Below are positions 34,356 to 44,000 of a DNA stretch of 64,000 bases, in pieces. The stretch is from positions 7,527-71,526 of the forward strand of contig JANLTO010000064.1 in assembly GCA_031362985.1 (NCBI GenBank), given 5' to 3'. How positions within the stretch are numbered: position 1 is the stretch's first letter; each line of letters starts with the position of its first letter. Made by a program: the position numbers and the translations under genes. This stretch comes from SHZL01 sp031362985 (GTDB lineage Bacteria; Pseudomonadota; Gammaproteobacteria; Xanthomonadales; SZUA-36). Under the pieces are notes generated by a model, which was given only the letters and a program-made list of their open reading frames with translations, was not told where the DNA came from and did not search any database.

Positions 34356-36482
34356 ATGCTCATGAAACTTACGCACATCAACATCCTGGTTTTTACCCTG
34401 GTCGCATTTTCAGCCCCTTTTGCCAATGCGCAAACCAAGGCCATAGAAGACGAAGATCTTGCACTTGAAGAAATCATTGTTACCGCCAACAAGCGCGAAG
34501 AACGGTTGATTGATGTCCCGATGGCAATTACCGCTATAACCGGTCTTGAATTGGAAGCGCGCGGCATCGATACCATCCAGGATCTTTCCTTTGCGGTTCC
34601 TGGCATGACCATGCGCGAGGACGGGCCTGGCAGTTACCAGATATTCCTGCGTGGTATTGCCAATGCCTACGGTGGTGGCGCCCTGGTGAGCATATACGAG
34701 GATGAAATTCCGCTGGTTCTTTCGGGTTATGAAATTCTCCCAACCCGGGTCATGGACCTCGCGCGGGTCGAAGTATTGAAAGGACCGCAGGGAACGCTCT
34801 ACGGTCAGGGTGCTGTAGGTGGCGCTGTCCGGTACATCACCAACCGTCCGCTGCTGAATACATTCGAGGGCAGCCTGGAAGCAAATATATATAATGTTGC
34901 CAGTGGTGACTGGGGTGACTTCATAACCGGCGTCGCGAACATACCCGTGGTGGAAGACCAATTGGCGTTCCGCATTGCGGCAGAATTCGGCAACGGCGGC
35001 GGCTGGCAGGATCAGCCGGAAGCGGACATTGAAGATGGCAACGGCGAAGACCTGAGAAATATCCGGTTCCAGGGCCTGTGGAAGCCAGTGGAACCCATGG
35101 ATGTTTTCTTCACCTACGTTAACTACCATGCCGATTATGAATTGGGCCAGGGCTATGAACAGCCCGATCGCACCATTGATGTGGCCGTGGACCCGGCCAC
35201 CCGCCTGATTCCGAAAATCTGGAATTATGATGTGTACAACCTGGAAGCCCACTATGACTTTGGCTCAGCGGAGCTGATGAGTTCGACTTCCTATCTGAAA
35301 ATGGATTTGCAGTACCCGTTCTCCTACTACGGTGGCCCGGATACTGTCTATGAAGGAACTCTTTCCGGCCACAGTTCCCGCTACAACCCGGGCGACCAGT
35401 TTTCCCAGGAGTTGCGCCTGAGCTCCACCGACGATTCGCCATTCCAATGGACGGTGGGCGCTTTCTACCGCGATATGCAGATTGAAACCAATATTCCGGA
35501 CGGTGTGACCGGATACTACGGCGAGGTCTATTACTTTACGTACTACGTCACCAACACCTCAAAGTCCTATTCTTTCTTTGCCGATGCGTCCTACCAGATT
35601 AACGACCAGTGGAATATCGGCGCCGGTGCCCGCTACTTCAAAGACAAACAAACCGAAGAATACGTCCCAAACCCGGTGCAAAGCAGCACCTTCGATTCAG
35701 TCGATCCGCGCATCTATGCGTCCTGGACTTATGCTGACAACAGAAATGTGTACGCATCGATCACCAAAGGATTCCGTAGCGGTGGCTTCAACGGCTTCGA
35801 TTACGCAACCGGCGCAGAATTACCGGATTTTGATCCCGAATCACTGTGGAGTTACGAACTGGGGTATAAGGCCACCGTGCTGGATGGTGCGCTGTTCCTG
35901 GATCTGGCGGCCTACTACACCAGCTACAACGACATGCTCCGTCGCGGGTTGATCCTGGTCGACAATGCCATTGGCCTGCAGTCGTTTACCAGTAACATTG
36001 GCAAGGCCGAGATCAAGGGCCTGGAAGCTGGCTTTACCTGGCGGGCAACCGATGCGCTGACACTGAATCTGTCCGCTTCGTTCATCGATGCCGAGGTCAC
36101 CCAGCTGGATGCGGAAGGATCGGCCAACATAGAGGGGGACCCCATCGATTACGTCCCTGAATTCAGCTTCTCGGTGGGCGGCAATTACGCCTTCAACTGG
36201 CGCAGTGACATGCCGGGCTACATCCGGGCGAGTTACAACTACCGGGATGAAATGCCCTACGCCGACCGGACCAGTTTCCCGGCGGAAAACGTGCCGCAAT
36301 ATTCCGACAAGATCGGGCTCATCGATGCGCGCCTCGGCCTGACCTTTGGCAGAACCTATACCGAGTTGTACGTGCAAAACCTGTCCAATGAAAATAAGTA
36401 CATCGACCCGTATCACGCATGGAACAACGCCAATCGTACCCGGCCGCGCGCCATAGGCATTGTATTTGGTGTGACATTCTAG
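34356..36482 (+). CDS. TonB-dependent outer-membrane receptor
   Basis: About 708 residues: signal peptide (ILVFTLVAFSAPFANA), plug start LEEIIVTANKREERLIDVPM, plug block VEVLKGPQGTLYGQGAVGGA and a barrel ending in RAIGIVFGVTF with the terminal Phe. The preferred start is 34356 or 34362, both just after GAGG. Same sphingomonad-type subclass as the receptor at 4230. It precedes a strong terminator and lies between a symporter and a PepSY protein, suggesting import of a metal chelate or peptide-like ligand. Confidence 0.93.
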   Translation: MLMKLTHINILVFTLVAFSAPFANAQTKAIEDEDLALEEIIVTANKREERLIDVPMAITAITGLELEARGIDTIQDLSFAVPGMTMREDGPGSYQIFLRGIANAYGGGALVSIYEDEIPLVLSGYEILPTRVMDLARVEVLKGPQGTLYGQGAVGGAVRYITNRPLLNTFEGSLEANIYNVASGDWGDFITGVANIPVVEDQLAFRIAAEFGNGGGWQDQPEADIEDGNGEDLRNIRFQGLWKPVEPMDVFFTYVNYHADYELGQGYEQPDRTIDVAVDPATRLIPKIWNYDVYNLEAHYDFGSAELMSSTSYLKMDLQYPFSYYGGPDTVYEGTLSGHSSRYNPGDQFSQELRLSSTDDSPFQWTVGAFYRDMQIETNIPDGVTGYYGEVYYFTYYVTNTSKSYSFFADASYQINDQWNIGAGARYFKDKQTEEYVPNPVQSSTFDSVDPRIYASWTYADNRNVYASITKGFRSGGFNGFDYATGAELPDFDPESLWSYELGYKATVLDGALFLDLAAYYTSYNDMLRRGLILVDNAIGLQSFTSNIGKAEIKGLEAGFTWRATDALTLNLSASFIDAEVTQLDAEGSANIEGDPIDYVPEFSFSVGGNYAFNWRSDMPGYIRASYNYRDEMPYADRTSFPAENVPQYSDKIGLIDARLGLTFGRTYTELYVQNLSNENKYIDPYHAWNNANRTRPRAIGIVFGVTF

Positions 36483-36528
36483 AGCTTGAGCTAATGCGGT
36501 AAGCGCATTACTGAAAGCGTGCCCTGAT

Positions 36529-36564
36529 GGAGCTTGTGGTGCCTGCCACAAGCTCCTTTTTTTT
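36529..36564 (+). terminator. Rho-independent terminator after TonB receptor
   Basis: A perfect 11-bp stem GGAGCTTGTGG / CCACAAGCTCC with loop TGCCTG is followed by eight T residues, 46 bp after the receptor stop. This is the clearest terminator in the window. Confidence 0.95.
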
Positions 36565-36593
36565 GACACCGCCATTTTTTTGGGCACCCATTT

Positions 36594-37727
36594 TCAGGCT
36601 GCCGGCTTTGGCCTGAACAGTTGTGCGGCGACGCGGATGATATACTGCCCGCTGAGCGCTGCGATCAACAGGCCCAACAAGGCCACCAGGCTCTTGGTAG
36701 TAAGGCCAGCCAGGCGTCCGCTGTGAATGGGTAACTGCAGAGAATACAGCTGGTCACCCTTGGTTCCCCGGCCGGGAGTCCTGGCGCCAACCACGTGGCC
36801 ATCGGCCCCATCCAGGTAAATCCAGTCATTGCCCAATCCATCCGGATCGCGATAGCCGTACCCCATGCCATAAAAATTGTAGCTGCTGCTGTAGAACAAT
36901 TCGGCAACCGGGCCCGGAGCGCCATTTTCCTGCCCCAGCTTCTGGGCCAAGCGATAGGCATCGGCATAGCTCAGCGTGCGCACGCCGAAATCCGTAAGCC
37001 CTTTGTTCGAATATTCCTCATAGATGCTGGGCTTTACCGGGGAGAAAATCGAGACCAGCGGCTTGAAAACCTCATCGGCCAGGTTCATGGCGATGCTGCT
37101 GAACGCAATGGGCAGCAGCAGCAAAGCGAGAACCAGCGCGACCGCTTTGTGCTTGATGGGAATCAGGAACAAAGTATCTGCGGCGGGTGTAGCACCGATT
37201 CCGCCGAACAACACGAGCAGGCAATTGATGAGCAGCACACCGGCCACCCCGCCCATCAGGTAACCGCCCCAGGCGCCGTCGGTGAGCGAGTGGTGCATTT
37301 CATACAGATAATTGAGCAGATTCTCTGGCTCAAAACAGCACCTGCCCCAATATTTCTCACCCACGATTTCGCCGCTGTGGGGATCGAGATAGAACGTGTT
37401 GCTTGCTATGGGTGGGTACTCGCCCGCGGCATCCGGTTTTGGCTCGGCGGTCAGCAGCGCCGTTTCCCCCGGGTTTTTGGGGTACTGCAGATACCAGACA
37501 GCGACCTCCGGCCTGGCCTGTTCCAGCTTTTCGATCAGAGCCGGGGGTGGCAGCATCTCCCCCCCGGTTTCCACGTGATAAAAACCGGGATTGAGGAGTG
37601 CATCGATCTCGTCGTAAAAGGCCAGCAAGCCGCCCGTAATTCCGGCCATGAATAACAAGGCGGCGACGCAGATCGCAGCCATGCCCAACAAAAACCTCAT
37701 ACCCAGCAAAAACTTTGGATACTGCAT
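36594..37727 (-). CDS. PepSY-associated transmembrane protein (paralogue 2)
   Basis: 377 residues with helices near the N-terminus (AAICVAALLFMAGITGGLLAFY), in the middle (GGVAGVLLINCLLVLFGGI, then ALVLALLLLPIAFSSIAM) and at the C-terminus. YWGRCCFEPENLLNYLYEMHHSLTDGAWG matches WGECCGREN...MHKLHN in paralogue 1, with the paired His likely binding haem or metal. Typical of membrane reductases that release metal or flavin from imported chelates. It is divergent from the second amidohydrolase fusion and convergent with the TonB receptor. Confidence 0.82.
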   Translation of the reverse strand: MQYPKFLLGMRFLLGMAAICVAALLFMAGITGGLLAFYDEIDALLNPGFYHVETGGEMLPPPALIEKLEQARPEVAVWYLQYPKNPGETALLTAEPKPDAAGEYPPIASNTFYLDPHSGEIVGEKYWGRCCFEPENLLNYLYEMHHSLTDGAWGGYLMGGVAGVLLINCLLVLFGGIGATPAADTLFLIPIKHKAVALVLALLLLPIAFSSIAMNLADEVFKPLVSIFSPVKPSIYEEYSNKGLTDFGVRTLSYADAYRLAQKLGQENGAPGPVAELFYSSSYNFYGMGYGYRDPDGLGNDWIYLDGADGHVVGARTPGRGTKGDQLYSLQLPIHSGRLAGLTTKSLVALLGLLIAALSGQYIIRVAAQLFRPKPAA

Positions 37728-37883
37728 GGTAATTTCTCCAGGATTTCCGCCCCTGCTCTGACTATGGTTGCATTGTCCGGGCCATGGAAGGAGCCATTCG
37801 GGTTTGAGCTGGTGTTAATCTATCACCGCCGTCCGCGAATTTGGCATCTCGCCATGAGCTCTCAGAAGGATTAGTTTAACCGC

Positions 37884-40800
37884 ATGAATTTCTATCCAGT
37901 GACATTACCCGGGCGCAGCCTGTCGCGGGGTTTTGCTTGTTGTGGCAGACTGCCTGCGAGACTTCTGGCCGCGCCAGTGGTCGCGCTGCTGGCCGCACTG
38001 CTGCCCGGACTTCTGATGTGCGCAAACGTGAGCGCAGACGAATGGGACGTGGAGGACACGGGCCAACCCTTCCAGGATGTCGAGTTTACTTTGACGGAAG
38101 GCACCTGGATGAGCGTGGACGTCAGCCCGGACGGTAGCATGCTGGTCTTTGACCTGCTCGGTGATCTGTACACCCTGCCGGTGGCTGGCGGCAAAGCTGA
38201 ATTGCTCCTTGGCGGTCCGGCCATCGCGCGCACGCCCAGCTTCAGTCCCGATGGTTCGGAAATACTGTACCTCAGCGATCGCAGCGGCCAGGACAATGCG
38301 TGGACCATCAAACCCGATGGCAGCGGCGCGCAACAGATAACTCATGAAACCGAGAACATGATTGCCAATCCGGCGTGGAGCGCTGATGGTCAAACCATTG
38401 CCGCTGCCAGCGTCGTCCCGGAGTTTGACGCCAGCTACAAGTCACAAATCAAGATGTATCTGCCGGAGGGTGGTATGGGTATGACCCTCGTGCCAACGCC
38501 CGAAAACCAACGGGACGTGCAGGAGGCCAATTTTTCCAGCGACGGCAAGTATGTTTATTACACGCAACGACTGTTGGACTCCGCGATTTACGTAGACGCC
38601 AACCACATGAATTACGCGATCATGCGCCGCGACCTGGCCAGCGGTGCCATCGAGCAGGTGGTGGGTGGTTTTGGCGGAGCACTGTCGCCACAGGTATCGC
38701 CCGACAGCCGCAAGCTGGCGTTTGTGCGGCGCGTCAAGGACAAGACCGTACTGTTTGTCGCCAATTTGCAAACCGGGCAGCAGGCGCCGGTCTACGCTGA
38801 CCTCGCCCGCGACCAACAGGCAGATTTTTATCAGCAAGGGGTTTACTACCCCGGCTTTGACTGGTTTCCCGACGGCAAAAGCATCGCTATCTGGGGCAAA
38901 GGGAAGCTGTTCCGGGTCGACGTGGCCAGCGGCGCGGCCAGCGAAATCCCGTTTGAGGTCAACAGCAAACATAAGATCATCTCCACGCCCCGGTTTGCCG
39001 ACCCATTGGCGCCGGAGGAAATTGAAGTTCTCACTGCACGGCAACTCGCCATCGCACCGGGCGGCAAGGAACTCATATTCCAGGCACTGGGGCATCTTTG
39101 GCAGAAGGCCTTGCCAAATGGACGACCTGTGCGCCTGACCAACCGGGCAGCCGCAGAATCTGAACCCGCTTATTCTGCCGATGGCCAGCGCCTTGCCTAC
39201 GTTGAGTGGGATGATGAAACGGGCAGCACGCTGGTCGTGATTACCCTCAAAGGTAAGAGCATAGGCGAGCTGACGCGCAGTCCGGGTGTCATCCGTCAGC
39301 CCGCCTTCTCGCCCGATGGCAACACCCTCGTGTTCAGCATCGACGAACCGAACAAGACCATGGGCGGTTATCGGGCCAAAGCGGGGTTGTACCTTATTTC
39401 AAGCAGCGGCGGTGAGCCCCGTTATATCGGCAAGCCGGCTTTGGCGCCGCGGTTTTCCGCAGATGGGACGCGCATTTATTTTTCGCGTGAAGACACCGGA
39501 AACACCAGGCTTTCAAGTATTAACCTGGACGGCTATGAGCAACGGGATCATGCCCTGGCCACAGGAGCAGACCGCTACGAGTTGAGCTTGAGCCCGGATG
39601 GCCGCTGGCTGAGCTTCAAGCAAGACCAGCAGTACTACCTGATGCCCTATGTAGAAACCGGCAATGTTACGGATGTGTCTGCCACCAGCACGGGCGTGCC
39701 CGTCGCCAAATTAACCACCGCCAGTGCTTACAACCTGACCTGGTCTGCCGATTCCGGCAAGGTCTACTGGAACCTGGGCCGCGATCTGTTCATGGCCGAG
39801 GCGAATGAGCAATTTCTGCTGGCTGGCCAGCCGCCCCAGCCTTTTGCTGCCATCGGCCTGACCGTGCCGGGAGACCGGCCGGAAGGCGTGGTGGCGTTTA
39901 GCGGTGGCCGGGTGTTGACCATGCGCGGCGAGGAAGTGTTTGAACAGGGTACGGTGGTGCTCAAGGGCAACCGCATCCTTGCAGTCGGCCCGGTTGACGG
40001 GGTGGAAATCCCGCCGGGTGCCTTTGTGGTGGATACCAAGGGTAAGACCGTCATGCCCGGCCTGGTGGACATGCACGGTCACATCGACTGCTGTTACAAC
40101 GACGGCCCGATGCCGCAAAAGCACCCCAGCCAGTACGCCGCGGCAGCATTTGGCGTCACCACGAATTACGATCCATATACTTCGGAAATCCCCGCCTACA
40201 CCACAACCGAAATGCAGCAGGCTGGATTGCTGGTCGCGCCACGGTTTATTTCAACCGGCAGAGTGATTTACGGGCGGGCCAACAAGGGCGACCATGCGTT
40301 TGTACCCTTGGACACCTATGCTGATGCGCAGAACACCATGACAAGAAAACGAGCACTCGGCGGTCGTGTCATCAAGAGTTACAAACAACCCTCGCGGCGG
40401 GCGCGCCAACAGTTGGTCAAAGCCGGGCGCGAGGCCGGGATCATGGTGGATGCGGAGGGTGAAAGCCAGTTTTACGTTGACCTGAGCATCATTATCGACG
40501 GGCACATGGCCCTCGAGCACAGCATTCCCGTTGCTACTTACTATGACGACATAGTGCAACTCATGGCCCACAGCGAAGCGGCCAACACGCCTACCCTCAA
40601 TGTCACCTTTGGCGAAATCATGGGGGAAAACTATATTTATCAAACCACTCGCGCCTGGGACGATCCGAAAATCCGGGCCTATGTGCAGGAAGTCAACTCG
40701 GGATACGGCGCGATCAACACGCCTTACTCAGCGCCCCTGCATGTGCGCAACATGACCACCTTGCACGCGGTGGACGAAATCTGGGACATCGGCTTTCGTT

Positions 40801-41219
40801 CGCTCAGCCGTTCGGTCAAGAAGCTGGACGATGCCGGGGTGCTGGTCAATGCCGGCTCGCATGGCCAGGTCTACGGCATGGCCATGCACTGGGAAATGAT
40901 CTCCCTGGCGCAAGGAGGAATGAGCAACTACCGGATCCTGCGCACTGCCACGATTAATGGCGCCAAAACCCTGGGCGTGGAAGACCAGATTGGTTCGCTG
41001 GAAGTCGGCAAGCTGGCGGATGTCATCGTGCTGGACGAGAACCCCCTGGAAGACATCAAGAATACCAACACCGTGCACTACACCATGATCAACGGACGCC
41101 TGTATGAAAGCCTGTCGATGAATGAAATTGGCAATTACAACCGCCCGCGCACCCGCTTCTACTGGGAACTGCCTGACTATCACGGCATTGACTGGAACGA
41201 AGCCTGGTCGGGGCAGTAG
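37884..41219 (+). CDS. Secreted TolB-type propeller/amidohydrolase fusion (paralogue 2)
   Basis: 1111 residues, the same build as the 1094-residue protein at 23657: long signal region (ending near LLMCANVSA), propeller (FSPDGSEILYLSDRSGQDNAW, FSPDGNTLVFSIDEP), then amidohydrolase barrel with MPGLVDMHGHIDCC and the C-terminal LEVGKLADVIVLDENPLEDI. MPQK...P...YAA.AFG.TTN.DPY and EIGNYNRPRT near the end are conserved between the two. Both probably act in the periplasm. AAGGA lies 14-18 bases before the ATG, farther than ideal. Product unknown; a substrate difference between the pair is possible. Confidence 0.88.
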   Translation: MNFYPVTLPGRSLSRGFACCGRLPARLLAAPVVALLAALLPGLLMCANVSADEWDVEDTGQPFQDVEFTLTEGTWMSVDVSPDGSMLVFDLLGDLYTLPVAGGKAELLLGGPAIARTPSFSPDGSEILYLSDRSGQDNAWTIKPDGSGAQQITHETENMIANPAWSADGQTIAAASVVPEFDASYKSQIKMYLPEGGMGMTLVPTPENQRDVQEANFSSDGKYVYYTQRLLDSAIYVDANHMNYAIMRRDLASGAIEQVVGGFGGALSPQVSPDSRKLAFVRRVKDKTVLFVANLQTGQQAPVYADLARDQQADFYQQGVYYPGFDWFPDGKSIAIWGKGKLFRVDVASGAASEIPFEVNSKHKIISTPRFADPLAPEEIEVLTARQLAIAPGGKELIFQALGHLWQKALPNGRPVRLTNRAAAESEPAYSADGQRLAYVEWDDETGSTLVVITLKGKSIGELTRSPGVIRQPAFSPDGNTLVFSIDEPNKTMGGYRAKAGLYLISSSGGEPRYIGKPALAPRFSADGTRIYFSREDTGNTRLSSINLDGYEQRDHALATGADRYELSLSPDGRWLSFKQDQQYYLMPYVETGNVTDVSATSTGVPVAKLTTASAYNLTWSADSGKVYWNLGRDLFMAEANEQFLLAGQPPQPFAAIGLTVPGDRPEGVVAFSGGRVLTMRGEEVFEQGTVVLKGNRILAVGPVDGVEIPPGAFVVDTKGKTVMPGLVDMHGHIDCCYNDGPMPQKHPSQYAAAAFGVTTNYDPYTSEIPAYTTTEMQQAGLLVAPRFISTGRVIYGRANKGDHAFVPLDTYADAQNTMTRKRALGGRVIKSYKQPSRRARQQLVKAGREAGIMVDAEGESQFYVDLSIIIDGHMALEHSIPVATYYDDIVQLMAHSEAANTPTLNVTFGEIMGENYIYQTTRAWDDPKIRAYVQEVNSGYGAINTPYSAPLHVRNMTTLHAVDEIWDIGFRSLSRSVKKLDDAGVLVNAGSHGQVYGMAMHWEMISLAQGGMSNYRILRTATINGAKTLGVEDQIGSLEVGKLADVIVLDENPLEDIKNTNTVHYTMINGRLYESLSMNEIGNYNRPRTRFYWELPDYHGIDWNEAWSGQ

Positions 41220-41272
41220 CGCAAGGGCTGCAAGTTAGCAAAAGCAGCTCCGGGCAGCACCCGGCGTTTGGC

Positions 41273-42622
41273 TCACTCCCCGCGAGGGAGCTGCAACAGC
41301 CGCGTAAAGGGCCGGCGGACCAGCACCACCAGCACAGCGCCAGCCCCCACAATGGCGGCATGCACCAACCAGAATTGCGCCGGTGACAGCACTTCATAGA
41401 AGCGACCCAACCAACCGCTGATGAACCCGCCGGCAAAAATCGACAAATAATATGAACCCACCATCATGGCATTAACCGCCGGTGGGGCTGCGCGTGAGAT
41501 CAAGGACATCATGATGGGGCCAACGTACATGAAGCCCACGCCCAGGATGAAATGAAACAGCACCGGGTACACCAGGTTTACCGATCCCCCTCCAGCCATT
41601 TTCTCGCCCAGGGCCAGCCACAGAAATGCCGCAGTGTAAATGCTGCAGCCGAGAATGATCTTGCTGAAATCGCCAGGCTCCGTGCCTTTTTTGGCCTGCC
41701 GGCTCCACAGCAGCAGGACCAGCGGGGCCAATACCAGCACCGCCAGGGAATCGATGGACTGGAACCAGGTGACGGGCACCAGCAGCCCGAAAATTTCGCG
41801 TGCCACCCTGCCTTTGACCCACAAGGGATAGCTGTTCCACACCTGGGCCTGCGTGGCCCAAAAAAGCGCCGCAATAAGAATCAGCGCCAGCACTGCCGCA
41901 ATCACGGGGCCATCGCCCGGCTGCAATTTTGGGTGAGTGCCCTGGCCCGCTCGCACCCGGTCCGGCGGCAGGTATTTACGCCCCTTCAAGTAAATGACGA
42001 TGCCGATCAGCATGCCAAAACCTGCCACACCGAATCCGTAATGCCAGCCGTACAGTTCACCCAGCGTGCCACACACCAGCGGTGCGATCGTGGCGCCAAG
42101 ATTGATGGCCACGTTGTAGATGGAAAAAGCCGAATCGCGCCGTTGATCCTGTTTTTCATACAGGCCGCCTACTTGCGCTGCCAGGTTGCCTTTGAGTAAT
42201 CCGGATCCAAGGATCAAGGCCGAGAGCGCAAACAAAAAAGCTGACTCCAGTGCCATGAGGAAATGGCCCGCAGCCATCAGCACGGCACCCAGTAACACTG
42301 CCGGGGTGCGGCCCAGAACGCGATCGCCCAGCAAGCCGCCAAAAACCGGCGTGAGATAAATCAGTCCAACATAGATGCCGAACAGTTGGGTCGCCAGGGC
42401 CTGGGTGGACAGGTTGCCAAAAACCGCCTCGACTGCCCGCTGCACGGCAGCAAAGCCGGCGACGTGCTCAATGGTTCCCGGATGCAAGAGATAGGTGGCC
42501 ATGTACAGCACCAGCAAAGCCTGCATGCCATAAAAAGAAAAGCGCTCCCAGGCTTCGGTGAATACGATGAACCCCAGTCCGGCGGGGTGACCAAAAAATG
42601 GTCCCGGCGGGCGCGGATTCAT
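41273..42622 (-). CDS. POT/PTR2-family peptide transporter
   Basis: 449 residues with 12-14 transmembrane helices. The hallmark E-x-x-E-R-F motif is present as TEAWERFSFYGMQALLVLYM in helix 1, and GGLLGDRVLGRTPAVLLGAV and the second-signature-like AFSIYNVAINLGATIAP follow, so it is a proton-coupled di/tripeptide carrier. It overlaps the stop of the serine hydrolase gene by ATGA, so the two are translated together. This suggests the hydrolase releases a peptide or amino-acid product that the carrier moves. Confidence 0.9.
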   Translation of the reverse strand: MNPRPPGPFFGHPAGLGFIVFTEAWERFSFYGMQALLVLYMATYLLHPGTIEHVAGFAAVQRAVEAVFGNLSTQALATQLFGIYVGLIYLTPVFGGLLGDRVLGRTPAVLLGAVLMAAGHFLMALESAFLFALSALILGSGLLKGNLAAQVGGLYEKQDQRRDSAFSIYNVAINLGATIAPLVCGTLGELYGWHYGFGVAGFGMLIGIVIYLKGRKYLPPDRVRAGQGTHPKLQPGDGPVIAAVLALILIAALFWATQAQVWNSYPLWVKGRVAREIFGLLVPVTWFQSIDSLAVLVLAPLVLLLWSRQAKKGTEPGDFSKIILGCSIYTAAFLWLALGEKMAGGGSVNLVYPVLFHFILGVGFMYVGPIMMSLISRAAPPAVNAMMVGSYYLSIFAGGFISGWLGRFYEVLSPAQFWLVHAAIVGAGAVLVVLVRRPFTRLLQLPRGE

Positions 42623-43782
42623 TTCAGCGCTTCGACGACTGCGTTGAAGAAATCGTTGTCTGCGACGACCTCTGAGCCCAAAGGCATGGATCTCGCGCTC
42701 CAGACTACGATCACGACCCGTTCACGCGGATTGATATAAATGTATTGGCCGAACAGTCCGCGGGCGCTGAATGCACCCACGTTCCTCGACCCTTCAGGCA
42801 CTGGCCACCACATAAACCCGTACTCGACCCGTTGGCCGCCAATTTCCCGCGGTGAGCCCGATTCCATGACCCAGTTTTCCGGCAACACATGTTCGCCACC
42901 AATTACTCCGTCGTTCATGATGAACAAGCCAAAGCGGCCGTAATCGCGCAGCGTGGCACTGATTCCGCTACCTGCAACTTCCAGCCCCTCTGGAGAATCC
43001 AGCCACCACGTGGCATCGGCTTCCATGCCGCTACGGGACCAGATTTTCTCCGACAGATATTGTGCTACCGAACGGCCGGTGGCTGCACGCAACAAGGCGC
43101 CCACAACATGGGTTTCACCCGTACTGTAATTCCACCGGGTTCCAGGCTGAGCCACGCTGGGCAGGCTGGCCATGAAGCGCATGATGGCGCCCGGCTTCTG
43201 CGCAATCTGCAGATCCAGCATTTTTCTGCGTTCAGAATCGGGGTTGGTGGGGGTGTCGTCCCAGCGCACGCCCGAAGTCATTTGCAGCAGGTGTTTGATG
43301 CTTACGTGCTCATACCCACTGCCCTTTAACTCGGGTAAATAGCGGGTCAGCAAATCATCTATAGTGCCGATGCAGCCGTCCTGCATGGCCGCTCCCACCA
43401 GCGTGGAACTGATCGATTTTGCTACCGACATGGACATCCAGCGGGTTTGCGCGGAATTTCCGAAATAGTATTCCTCAGCCGCAATCCTGCTGTTTTTGAG
43501 CACCAGCAATCCAGCCACCCGGTTCAGGGAGAGATAATCCTGCAGTCCATACATGGATGCATTGGATGCGAAACGGATCCCACCCAGGGAGATTTTATTG
43601 ATCTCCAGCGGTGCGGAGGTCTCGCCGCGCACGGCGACACTGGAAGGAAAAAGCTGATCGATATTGCGAAAAGTGGAGACGGCCAGGCCGGGATGCAACT
43701 CGCCCGCATAGACGCTGCGCACGTTCGCGACGGGCTCCACACCGCTCTGCGGCTGCGGCACATTGTCTTTTTCTTCCACCAT
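42619..43782 (-). CDS. Beta-lactamase-family serine hydrolase
   Basis: 387 residues from the ATG at 43782. S-x-x-K is S119-V-A-K122 (MSMSVAKSISSTLVG), with WNYSTGETHVVGALL carrying the Tyr motif, giving the class C beta-lactamase/esterase (EstB, D-aminopeptidase) fold. No clear signal peptide is seen from this start; upstream sequence in frame looks noncoding. It is coupled to the peptide transporter. Likely roles are D-amino-acid peptide or ester hydrolysis rather than antibiotic resistance. Confidence 0.82.
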   Translation of the reverse strand: MVEEKDNVPQPQSGVEPVANVRSVYAGELHPGLAVSTFRNIDQLFPSSVAVRGETSAPLEINKISLGGIRFASNASMYGLQDYLSLNRVAGLLVLKNSRIAAEEYYFGNSAQTRWMSMSVAKSISSTLVGAAMQDGCIGTIDDLLTRYLPELKGSGYEHVSIKHLLQMTSGVRWDDTPTNPDSERRKMLDLQIAQKPGAIMRFMASLPSVAQPGTRWNYSTGETHVVGALLRAATGRSVAQYLSEKIWSRSGMEADATWWLDSPEGLEVAGSGISATLRDYGRFGLFIMNDGVIGGEHVLPENWVMESGSPREIGGQRVEYGFMWWPVPEGSRNVGAFSARGLFGQYIYINPRERVVIVVWSARSMPLGSEVVADNDFFNAVVEALK

Positions 43783-44000
43783 CAGCAGCAACCCGCTAAG
43801 ACTATCGTCATCACCGTTTGACCCCGTGACCCAGTATAGAGGGAGGGTCTGGCGGCAGGGGGGTGACAATCTGGGTTCACACGGTGTGTGGAATGCACCA
43901 TGGGGTATGGTCCCAAAACGAGAGACCATTGCGGAGGGGGCCCGTAGCATTGGGGCCTGGCCTTGGTGTCTGGCCCAAATGTCTGACCTTGGGACCACCA
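43783..44000. other. Intergenic region with imperfect inverted repeats
   Basis: About 220 bp between the serine hydrolase and lysR genes. TGGTCCCAA at 43908-43916 and TTGGGACCA at 43989-43997 form a perfect 9-bp inverted repeat 72 bp apart, and ATGGTC...GACCAT makes a smaller hairpin near 43907. No gene seen. Confidence 0.45.
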
